Origin: Lachnospiraceae bacterium M18-1
GTDB lineage: Bacteria > Bacillota > Clostridia > Lachnospirales > Lachnospiraceae
DNA: 64,000 nucleotides
Direction of reading: 5' to 3'
Assembly: GCA_000403295.2 (NCBI GenBank)
Contig: KE159605.1
Location: 1,025,409-1,089,408 of the forward strand
Of this stretch, positions 1 to 7,018 are shown piece by piece (position 1 is the first letter of the stretch; each line of letters begins with the position of its first letter). The notes beneath the pieces are model-generated. The model worked only from the letters and a program-made list of their open reading frames with translations. It was not told where the DNA came from and made no database searches. The position numbers were made by a program, and so were the translations under genes.

Positions 1-397
1 GGGCCATGGTGGCGGAGAGACGGAGCTTGTCGATCTCGTCGTTGATGGCGGAATCTTTGGCGATGTAGGTGTCCGAAGAAGGGACGTAGGCTTCGGGTTG
101 GTAGTAGTCGTAGTAGGACACAAAATATTCCACCGCGTTTTCCGGGAAATATTCACGGAATTCTCCGTACAACTGAGCAGCAAGCGTCTTATTGTGCGCT
201 ATGATAAGGGTTGGCTTATTCAGTTCCTGTATCACATTCGCCATCGTAAATGTCTTCCCAGACCCCGTAACCCCTAGTAAAGTCTGGAATTGATTGCCCT
301 CCTTGAATCCCTTTACCAGTGCCGCAATTGCTTCCGGCTGGTCTCCGGTAGGCTTGTATTCCGAAACTAATTTAAAATTTTTTTGTCCTGTTTCCAC
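1..397 (-). CDS. uvrB: UvrB, excinuclease ABC subunit B (N-terminal part, runs off window)
   Basis: This is the N-terminal ~132 residues of the nucleotide-excision-repair helicase UvrB, which with UvrA loads onto damaged DNA and recruits UvrC. Visible family marks are the GDQPEAI stretch, Walker A (GVTGSGKT), [13 protein letters not shown] and the [18 protein letters not shown] segment of the damage-binding beta-hairpin. The rest lies beyond base 1. An AGGAGGT Shine-Dalgarno touches an ATG at 401-403, which is too close, whereas a GTG at 395-397 in the same frame lies 6 bases away and is the better start. A promoter with a LexA box lies about 250 bases upstream. Confidence 0.96.
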   Translation of the reverse strand, partial: METGQKNFKLVSEYKPTGDQPEAIAALVKGFKEGNQFQTLLGVTGSGKTFTMANVIQELNKPTLIIAHNKTLAAQLYGEFREYFPENAVEYFVSYYDYYQPEAYVPSSDTYIAKDSAINDEIDKLRLSATMA

Positions 398-433
398 AGA
401 CATACCTCCTTACTATCATGCCTATTGGCCCGT

Positions 434-507
434 AAATTCGTGTAATTTTTCCCGGAAATTCGTGTAATAGGAACTTCTAAGTGGGCGAAAAGGCCAATTA
501 CACGAAT
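434..507. repeat. Three copies of ATTCGTGTAAT in the uvrB leader
   Basis: ATTCGTGTAAT occurs at 436-446 and 458-468 (direct, 22 bases or two helical turns apart; 13 bases identical when the leading AA is included) and inverted at 497-507. In the uvrB mRNA the inverted copy can pair with either direct copy. The repeats could be protein-binding sites or alternative hairpins in the leader, or recombinase arm sites left at the element edge. No matching copy was seen near the other end of the element. Confidence 0.6.
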
Positions 508-625
508 AAAGTCACTAAAACTGAATTTTCTAACTACGCAACACAAAACAAAATATCTGAACATTACGTACCACAGGATAGCATAATTCTTCATAACAGA
601 AAAGCCTCAGACTTAATTTTACCAT

Positions 626-672
626 GAACATTTGTTCTGATTCATTGTAGCAGAAACCTCCTGTAAATGCAA
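626..672 (-). promoter_or_regulatory. uvrB promoter with LexA/DinR-type SOS box
   Basis: On the minus strand TTGCAT (667-672), a 17-base spacer and TACAAT (644-649) form a good sigma-A promoter pointing at uvrB. Directly downstream, at 626-637, is GAACATTTGTTC read on the plus strand, fitting the Gram-positive LexA core GAAC-N4-GTTC. It would overlap the transcription start. uvrB is a known SOS gene in Bacillus. The whole promoter lies outside the integrase gene, so the inserted element left it intact. Confidence 0.75.
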
Positions 673-722
673 TAGAAACTCTTAGTCTATCTGAAGAAAT
701 TTCTTCCCCCGCTTTCAAGGTC

Positions 723-755
723 AAAAAAGAGAGGTAGTTTTCCGCTACCCCTCTC
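723..755 (-). terminator. Intrinsic terminator of the integrase operon
   Basis: GAGAGG(G)GTAG / CTACCTCTC stem with a short loop followed on the minus strand by TTTTTT. It overlaps the stop codon of the first integrase (745-747). Confidence 0.8.
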
Positions 756-2163
756 CTGCAAACCATTCATTTATATCTGCCAGTTCTGTTATATCCGAGT
801 AATCGTACACAATCGGTGTCTGTGCTTCCTCCTTTTTTCTTCCCTCCATCCTCTCAACTTCTTCTTTTCCCTCTCCCTGAATCTCAATTACTTCCTGAAA
901 CATCTCCCATAATAAGGTTTTGTCAGCATAATCATATGGATGAACTTCTGAAATAAATTCATGCAATTCGTCAACACAGTCCTCTATAATCGCCTGCATA
1001 TCTGTATAGGTATCTACAGTAATAATAGACTTCGCGTGTCCTAATGCAGTTGCCACTGCTTTTTGATTAATATTGTTTTTCATCAAAAGTGTAGCATATG
1101 TCTTACGCAGATCATGAAAACGTATATGCGGCAGTCCTGTTTTTTCTAAAAGCTCTTTATAATGCTTAAAATGGTAATCCTTACTTCGCGGACGTCCATA
1201 GCTTGAGCAGCATATATATCCCATGTCCTGAAAAACCCATTTTCCGTTCTGCCTTCTGCTGCGATTTCTTTCATACCGCTTTCGCTCTTCCAAAATCTCA
1301 TGATACACATAATCAGGTATATCCAATTCCCGGTAACTGGAAAGAGTCTTTGGTCTAATCTCCTGCTTTGACTTTGATTTTGCACATTTTCCATTTTCTT
1401 CCGCATGGAGATCCTCACCAAGCTGACGTTGGATTTTTAATTTATGATGCACAAAATCCACATCCGAATATTTCAGGCCATTTATTTCACTTTTACGCAG
1501 CCCCATCAACAGAGCAAACAGAATCTGCATATGGATACGTGAATCCTTAGACGCTTCTAATAAGAGTTTAACCTGTTCCAGATTGTAGGTTCTAGCTTCC
1601 TCTACAACAATGGTGTGATACCCATCCTTTTTGATCTGTTTCGGTAAATCTACATCCGTACATGGATTGTTCATAATCAAACGTTTATCTAATGCATATC
1701 TCATTGACGTATTTAAAATCGTCTTTGCCAGTTTAGGTATAGACGTATATTTTTCCGACAGCGACTTGAAAAGCTTGCTTAAATGCCCCTGATTAAGTGT
1801 CATTATCTTTAAATTTCCTATCTGTGGTATAATATGCTTATCGATACAATTTTTATATGTATGGTAACTATTCGCAGTAAAAGACGGCTCCGGTCTCATA
1901 ACTTGTTCCAGCCAATACACCAACAGTTCCCGCACCTTGATGTTAGGATACACAACATAAATTCCCGTATGAAGTTGTGCTATCACACCATTACGCGCCT
2001 TGTTAGCCTCTGTCTTTTTTTCATACCCGGCGTGCTGACATATCTTCTCTTCTCCATCAGCATAATATAGTGTAACACGAAATCCAAATTTCCCCTTAAC
2101 AGACATAATATTAGATATTTTATAATCTACATAAGGATGTAGATTAACCCTTTTTAAATCCAT
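745..2163 (-). CDS. Tyrosine recombinase / phage-type integrase (472 aa)
   Basis: Site-specific recombinase expected to integrate and excise the element. An N-terminal arm/core-binding region (about residues 65-175) precedes the catalytic domain. The catalytic set is visible: R223 in MGLRKSEI, H350 and R353 in HDLRKTYA, H376 in LGHAKSI and the nucleophile Y386 in VDTYTDM. Residues 420-472 form a charged, Glu-rich tail beyond the usual integrase end. The start follows a GGAGG site. It is 11 bases downstream of a second, different integrase, so the two are co-transcribed and may act together. Confidence 0.93.
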   Translation of the reverse strand: MDLKRVNLHPYVDYKISNIMSVKGKFGFRVTLYYADGEEKICQHAGYEKKTEANKARNGVIAQLHTGIYVVYPNIKVRELLVYWLEQVMRPEPSFTANSYHTYKNCIDKHIIPQIGNLKIMTLNQGHLSKLFKSLSEKYTSIPKLAKTILNTSMRYALDKRLIMNNPCTDVDLPKQIKKDGYHTIVVEEARTYNLEQVKLLLEASKDSRIHMQILFALLMGLRKSEINGLKYSDVDFVHHKLKIQRQLGEDLHAEENGKCAKSKSKQEIRPKTLSSYRELDIPDYVYHEILEERKRYERNRSRRQNGKWVFQDMGYICCSSYGRPRSKDYHFKHYKELLEKTGLPHIRFHDLRKTYATLLMKNNINQKAVATALGHAKSIITVDTYTDMQAIIEDCVDELHEFISEVHPYDYADKTLLWEMFQEVIEIQGEGKEEVERMEGRKKEEAQTPIVYDYSDITELADINEWFAGEG

Positions 2164-2174
2164 CTATCCTCCAA

Positions 2175-3353
2175 CTATTCTTCATCAGGAACAAATTCTT
2201 TATTCATAAACTCCATGATCTTTTCATCTGCATCCATAATGTCAAGATAGAACTCAAATGTTGTATGAACAGAGCTGTGACCAAGCATCCCCGATATCTT
2301 TGCTATACTTACACCCCTTTCCAGGAGAATCGTTGCAAACATATGTCTTAATCCATGAACTGTGATATGCGGCAGCAAATTTCTTTCACACAGCACATAT
2401 AGTTCTTTATTCATAGAACCCAATCCATGCGGCAAACCATTTTTCTGGCAACTCACATAATCCATATCCTGATAGGCATCCTCTAACAAATTTTTATTTG
2501 CCTCAATCTGCCGGTGTCTTTTTTCTAATTCAACCAGGACAATATTAGGAACCCGAAGTATGCGGTTGCTTTTTTCCGTTTTGGGATTACGCTCTACAAT
2601 ACTATATTCTTCTATACTGGCTCCATTCTCCTCTAGTTTGATATTTGCGGCTAACTGACGTTGGATATGTACCGTTTTCTCAATTAAATCAAAGTCATTA
2701 AACTTCAATCCTAATATTTCTCCTTTACGCAATCCAAGATATAAGGCAAGTATAATCTCCAGAAACCAATTTCGTCCTTTGGCAGCATGCAATAAAAGAA
2801 TTATCTGTTCTTTACTCAATATCTGGATTTTGGGCTTTTTTCTCGGATACTTTTTAGTATTAGGAACTGGGTTGTTTGAAATCATTCTTGAAACCACAGC
2901 ATCTTTGAAAGCAATATAAAGCAATTCCCTGCTTTTATTTCCAGCAGATTCACAATACCTAGATGCACTTTTTAATAATTCGTTCAAGTATTCTGAGCTA
3001 ACCACCCGGAGTTTAATATCCTCTTCAATTGACGGTAAAATAAATGTGTATAAAACATATGCTGATACATATTGCGTGGTACTTTCTACTCTGTCTGAAA
3101 AAATGCTTTGAAACCAATATACCAGATAATCCTTTAATGATATATCTTTCCCTTGCACCAAAAGGCGCGCTTCCATAGCTTGCTCAAACTCTGCAATATG
3201 CTTTTTATATGCTTCCTCCGCCTCGACATCACTGCTAAAACCGCCTGTCTTTCCATACTTTACACTGTAATCTTCCTGCAAAATTTTTGTCCTGTGATAC
3301 CACGAACCTCTTTCATAAAAAGCATGCGGACACTTTTTCGATTTTTTATCCAT
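2175..3353 (-). CDS. Tyrosine recombinase / phage-type integrase, second copy (392 aa)
   Basis: A second complete integrase, clearly diverged from its downstream neighbour and therefore not a recent duplicate. Catalytic residues are present: R209 (LGLRKGEI), H333 and R336 (HGLRHMFA), H359 (LGHSSVHT) and Y369 (FEFYLDIM). The N-terminus (about 1-60) looks like an AP2/arm-type DNA-binding segment. Both recombinases have intact active sites. It lies 14 bases downstream of the excisionase-like gene, giving an operon xis-int-int. Whether the pair forms a heteromeric recombinase or is sequentially acquired cannot be told here. Confidence 0.92.
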   Translation of the reverse strand: MDKKSKKCPHAFYERGSWYHRTKILQEDYSVKYGKTGGFSSDVEAEEAYKKHIAEFEQAMEARLLVQGKDISLKDYLVYWFQSIFSDRVESTTQYVSAYVLYTFILPSIEEDIKLRVVSSEYLNELLKSASRYCESAGNKSRELLYIAFKDAVVSRMISNNPVPNTKKYPRKKPKIQILSKEQIILLLHAAKGRNWFLEIILALYLGLRKGEILGLKFNDFDLIEKTVHIQRQLAANIKLEENGASIEEYSIVERNPKTEKSNRILRVPNIVLVELEKRHRQIEANKNLLEDAYQDMDYVSCQKNGLPHGLGSMNKELYVLCERNLLPHITVHGLRHMFATILLERGVSIAKISGMLGHSSVHTTFEFYLDIMDADEKIMEFMNKEFVPDEE

Positions 3354-3367
3354 TTCTTTCTCCCTGA

Positions 3368-3565
3368 CTATTCTTCCCCGTCAATCCACCTGTCAAAAGA
3401 ATCCTTCGGAACCCGATAGATGCGTCCGATTTTGATCACTCTGAATGGAGCCTGCTTTTTATTCACCTCATCCAAAAAATCATAGGTTTTACTCCTTCCA
3501 ATTCCCAGTAATTGCTGGATTTCCTCGGCATTGTATACCTTTGACATCAAATTCTCTTTCTCCAT
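3368..3565 (-). CDS. Excisionase-like small helix-turn-helix protein (65 aa)
   Basis: A short protein with a MerR/excisionase-type winged helix: YNAEEIQQLLGIGRSKTY followed by the wing RVIKIGRIYRVPKDSFDRWI. This is the usual layout of ICE and phage Xis/AlpA-like directionality factors, and it sits immediately upstream of the integrases. The start was chosen at ATG 3563-3565 because an AGGAG site lies 8-9 bases upstream. The longer open frame (to 3700) runs into the inverted-repeat region and has no ribosome site. Confidence 0.82.
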   Translation of the reverse strand: MEKENLMSKVYNAEEIQQLLGIGRSKTYDFLDEVNKKQAPFRVIKIGRIYRVPKDSFDRWIDGEE

Positions 3566-3924
3566 ATATTCTCCTCTCCTGTTGTTTTCAAGCTGATACA
3601 TCTTTTTAGAATTGCCAGGAAGAAGCATTCCGCAATATATTTCCGCAAAAAACACTAAGTCAAAGACCACGCGGCAGTCGCCAAATGGACATGCAAGCAT
3701 ATCCGCTTGGCTCGTTGCTTCGCAGGAATCAAGTATATATTGCGGAAATGCCGCTATTTCCCGACGTTTCCTTTCCTGATGCAGTTTTCAATACAGCCTG
3801 TCTGATTATGGTGTTTCCTATTATGAAAGAAGTCTGCATAACCTTACTTTCTGTAAAATATTATTTTTTTCTGATTATTTTGGAAGTTTCTGCTTCTTAC
3901 GTTCTCTCCCCTGCATTACGTCCA
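3566..3924. other. Gene-free region upstream of xis with inverted repeats
   Basis: No convincing gene. Two arms, 3625-3642 (GCATTCCGCAATATAT type) and 3733-3751 (ATATATTGCGGAAATGC type), form an inverted repeat around a centre rich in short palindromes. Such sites near xis/int are often Xis/Int arm sites or regulatory operators; this is inference. A stretch at about 3668-3690 (GCGGCAGTCGCCAAA) resembles one arm of the hairpin at 59,760-59,805. Confidence 0.5.
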
Positions 3925-5238
3925 TCAGCAGGGTCCGCCTTCCGCGCCATGGAAAGCCCCTGCCGGATACTTCCATTCTCCCTGCACATAGACAGAATCC
4001 ACAGAAAATTCACCTGTAACCAGGCTGTGGATGGCCTCTTTATCTCCATGATAGACACACGACCCTGCATTCCCGATAAATGTATCCAGGTCACAGTCAT
4101 TATCCAGTGTAAATCCCAGCACGTTCTCATCCTGCCGGAGCATCCTGTAGTCTTCCGGATACAACTCCCGGATGCCTGCAAACAACGTCGGTGTTGAGAA
4201 GATGCACATCGCGCAGCTGCAGCGGTTCCACCCGGCACGGTAGCAGGGATGCGGGTTGACCTTGTGCCGTTTTAAGACCTCCCACACATCCTTTTCCGAA
4301 TAATCAATGACCGGGCGCCACTGGTGGACAATGCGGCGTGATTTTGCCGCCGCATTCGTCCTGTGGACCTCCATCTCATTGTATTTGCTGCGCCCTGCCG
4401 ATTCCCCTCTGCATTCCCCGGAAACGATTAGCAGGCGGGTGTCCTTTCCAGGCTTCCCACCCGTTTTTCCGAAATGTTCCAGGCTGTGCAGATTCCGCAG
4501 CACCGTGTCCGCCACCATGATCTTTAAGTAGGCGGAACACCACCGTCTGCTCAGATCACCGGTTTTCATCGGGAATTTCATGCGGTACCCGAACTGCTCC
4601 AGCTGCTTTTCCATATCTGCCGGGGCTCTCTCTTTCAGCTTCTGGCATTCTATGTATTTCTTTGACAGCGGGCACTGGATGACCGCGCGCGTCTCCGGTT
4701 CCTGCCACTCAATCGGCTCGGATGCCCCGATACGGTATAGTTCCCCAAAGAAGCCGTTCTTTCTCCAGGACACCCGGAGCGGGATCTGCTCTGCTTCGGA
4801 AAAGGCATGGATATAGCCGGATGTGCATCGCCAGTCCATCCGCCTGGAAGGATGGCCGCCGTCTATATCATGGTGCCAGAATTCGATCTTCTGCTTTGGG
4901 ACGCCTAACTCCAACAGCTTATAATAACTGGCGATACTGTCCTTCCCGCCGGAAATCAGCAGGATGACCCGGTCATACTCTTCTAATGGAAGAAGCTCCT
5001 CCAGCAGGATTTTTTTCATATACTCCGAGTCCCTGCGACCCGGCACTCTGGGGCGGATCCTTTTCCCAGTCCCATAGATGGGGGAATCCGGCCGGCCATG
5101 GATGACCGGCGTATCCTTTGTGCAGTCAGCGTCCCGTATGAATTCCGGCTGGAACAGGGCAAACTGGCCGTCATGCTGCTGGAAATAGGATTCCTCTTCC
5201 CAGGGTATCTCCTCTTTCCTAAACGTTTGGAATCTCAT
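3925..5238 (-). CDS. Phosphoadenosine phosphosulfate reductase (PAPS reductase/CysH-like) family protein
   Basis: Adenine-nucleotide alpha-hydrolase-fold protein with the PP-loop SGGKDS (about residues 96-101 from this start), which binds ATP or adenylyl sulfate. A Cys cluster, CYRAGWNRCSCAMC, in the C-terminal half could hold a metal or Fe-S centre. Stand-alone proteins of this family on phages and ICEs are related to DndC (DNA phosphorothioation) but no dnd partners are nearby, so the substrate is unknown. The ATG at 5238 (9 bases after AGAGG) is preferred over 5247. It overlaps the end of the DUF5688 gene, implying translational coupling. Confidence 0.75.
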   Translation of the reverse strand: MRFQTFRKEEIPWEEESYFQQHDGQFALFQPEFIRDADCTKDTPVIHGRPDSPIYGTGKRIRPRVPGRRDSEYMKKILLEELLPLEEYDRVILLISGGKDSIASYYKLLELGVPKQKIEFWHHDIDGGHPSRRMDWRCTSGYIHAFSEAEQIPLRVSWRKNGFFGELYRIGASEPIEWQEPETRAVIQCPLSKKYIECQKLKERAPADMEKQLEQFGYRMKFPMKTGDLSRRWCSAYLKIMVADTVLRNLHSLEHFGKTGGKPGKDTRLLIVSGECRGESAGRSKYNEMEVHRTNAAAKSRRIVHQWRPVIDYSEKDVWEVLKRHKVNPHPCYRAGWNRCSCAMCIFSTPTLFAGIRELYPEDYRMLRQDENVLGFTLDNDCDLDTFIGNAGSCVYHGDKEAIHSLVTGEFSVDSVYVQGEWKYPAGAFHGAEGGPC

Positions 5239-6229
5239 CCTGCCCATCCTCTTCCGCCGGTCCGCTCCCCGCTTCTAAAGAAGAGAGCCTGCGTTCCCTG
5301 TCCAGCGCATTTTCCAATACATCTGCCTCACGGTCATAATACTGCACCTTGTCCGACAATTGCTCGCAGGCTTCCACCTTACCTTCATTGATCTCCTTTA
5401 CCATCACACAAAGCCCCTGCGCATCACTGCCGTCGATGTCCGGGACAAGGATCGTCTCATGGATGGAGGACGGAAGCACAAAATAATTGGAGCCCAATAC
5501 CTCACCCGCACGCCTCAGGATATCGTCGTGCAGGATCAGGGATGCTCCAAATTGCTTCCGGCTGTTCGTCAGACACAGCATAGGAATCCCCGTGGAATGA
5601 TATACTGCTCCTTCTGCCAGTAGATTTTCCGCCTTTCCTATGCCAAACATCTCGGAACAAAGAAGAACATTTAAGTCTGTTAAAGCTGGCAAACTTGAAC
5701 GGTCCGCAAGAAGCGCATCCTTGTGGAGCTGGTCCATTGAGATCCCCCATGTGCTTATCAGCAGTTCTGTTACAGGCACTTTGAGCAGCTTTTCCCTGTC
5801 CTCATATATGGCGATATAGTAAGCTGCCGCAAAATCCCCGTGCACAGTATAAACCTTGTCTTTCAGATAGCCCTGGTTCCACTGCAGGTCACAAAGCCTG
5901 ATAAGCAAACGTTCCTTTACCTTTTCATAATCCCATATGATTCCTGGCTCTTTTACGTCTTCCATATCACCATACGCAATATACACATCCGCGACGTCCC
6001 CTACACAGGCATCCAGTTCTTTCCCACCGAGATAGCACTGGTAGAAACCATCCAGATGGATATTTGGAAACGTATCATGTTCTGAAAGGCGGATTGCAAG
6101 GACATGCTGCTTCCGGTCATTCTCCCTTACCCACTCATGGATGGACAGCTGCGCCTCCCTCAAAGACGGCGGCAGGTAATCCTTGATATTTTCTTTTACG
6201 TACTCAAAAAATTCATTCCTGTTCTTCAT
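5219..6229 (-). CDS. DUF5688 family protein (336 aa)
   Basis: The N-terminus (FFEYVKENIKDYLPPSLREA, then NIHLDGFYQCYLGG) and overall length fit the DUF5688 family, common on Lachnospiraceae mobile elements and without known function. No enzyme motif or membrane segment is visible; the C-terminal 50 residues are acidic and charged. The start follows GGGAGG. It overlaps the PAPS-reductase-like gene by 20 to 29 bases depending on the start chosen. Confidence 0.72.
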   Translation of the reverse strand: MKNRNEFFEYVKENIKDYLPPSLREAQLSIHEWVRENDRKQHVLAIRLSEHDTFPNIHLDGFYQCYLGGKELDACVGDVADVYIAYGDMEDVKEPGIIWDYEKVKERLLIRLCDLQWNQGYLKDKVYTVHGDFAAAYYIAIYEDREKLLKVPVTELLISTWGISMDQLHKDALLADRSSLPALTDLNVLLCSEMFGIGKAENLLAEGAVYHSTGIPMLCLTNSRKQFGASLILHDDILRRAGEVLGSNYFVLPSSIHETILVPDIDGSDAQGLCVMVKEINEGKVEACEQLSDKVQYYDREADVLENALDRERRLSSLEAGSGPAEEDGQDEIPNV

Positions 6230-6252
6230 TTATCATTTCCTCCCATTATTAT

Positions 6253-6310
6253 TCCAAGCGGTCTCGGGAACTCTTTAAAACCCGCATTTCCGCTCTTTTT
6301 CTGTTTTTTA
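6253..6310 (+). repeat. ~58-bp stem-loop repeat, copy A
   Basis: Nested stem AGCGG...CGGG...CCCG...CCGCT followed on the plus strand by CTTTTTCTGTTTTTT. A close copy lies at 59,627-59,688, differing at only a handful of positions. It reads as a plus-strand terminator-like hairpin, although the neighbouring genes here are on the minus strand. Confidence 0.6.
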
Positions 6311-6318
6311 CCGAATGT

Positions 6319-6522
6319 TCATTCCATGCAGTTTCTCCTGATCAGCAATGCCTTCCTTCTCTTTCCTGAAAAGCGGGATTCCCCGTTGCAGATCCAGACG
6401 CTCCCGCACGGGGCAGTCAGTGCTCCGGCGATCCTTTTCCATCCTGAGGGCATGTCTGTATACAGTTCCACGTCCTTTTTCACGGCAAATGCCACAATCC
6501 TGTTGATCTCATCCATACTCAT
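6319..6522 (-). CDS. Small hypothetical protein (67 aa)
   Basis: Begins MSMDEINRIVAFA after a GGAGG site at 6525-6529. No domain recognised. Rich in Trp/Cys in the middle and strongly basic at the C-terminus (GKRRKALLIRR), which could suit nucleic-acid binding. Same strand as the element backbone. Confidence 0.55.
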   Translation of the reverse strand: MSMDEINRIVAFAVKKDVELYTDMPSGWKRIAGALTAPCGSVWICNGESRFSGKRRKALLIRRNCME

Positions 6523-6547
6523 GTGCCTCCTATCATCGAACTGTATC

Positions 6548-6973
6548 CTAAAGCCTTTTCGCATAAGCCTTTAGGTACAGGTTATAATCACCCCTTCTTG
6601 TGATGAAGCGGATCCAATAGTCTGCCGCATGTCCATTCATAAAGAAGCTGTATTCATGTTCCCCCACCTTTGCCGAGGGGTATTTCCCGCAAAATACCCT
6701 GAGCGCCTCCATGGTATCCAGCTGCGTGACCAGGCAGCGGTAGATATCCTGCGACTCCCTGTCAAAAGCCTTTGTCCGCAGGCCATTCCTGCATGGGAAA
6801 TACTGCCCCTGCCACTGATATCCGTCATGGTACGCGCGGATATGCCCGATCTGGGCATCCGGCATTTCTGACGGGCTCAGGGAATCCGGGGCTATGGAAC
6901 AGTGCCGGAATACTTCCGGGAAATTGCAGGTCTCCTGGAGTTCAAACGTCCTGTTTTCTTTCCTGTTTTTCAC
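6548..6973 (-). CDS. Hypothetical protein (141 aa)
   Basis: Starts with GTG (6971-6973) preceded by an ideal AAGGAGGACAAA site. Has an aromatic-rich C-terminal half (FFMNGHAADYWIRF, YNLYLKAYAKRL). No family recognised. It sits 45 bases downstream of PcfJ in the same direction, so probably the same operon. Confidence 0.65.
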   Translation of the reverse strand: MKNRKENRTFELQETCNFPEVFRHCSIAPDSLSPSEMPDAQIGHIRAYHDGYQWQGQYFPCRNGLRTKAFDRESQDIYRCLVTQLDTMEALRVFCGKYPSAKVGEHEYSFFMNGHAADYWIRFITRRGDYNLYLKAYAKRL

Positions 6974-7018
6974 TTTGTCCTCCTTCGCGTCATTTTCGAT
7001 TACACAACATCCTTATCC

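Noticed and set aside
434..507. ATTCGTGTAAT repeats as the attL core of the element
   Set aside because: They lie downstream of the uvrB promoter inside its leader and no copy was found near the far end of the element, so an attachment-site role is unsupported.
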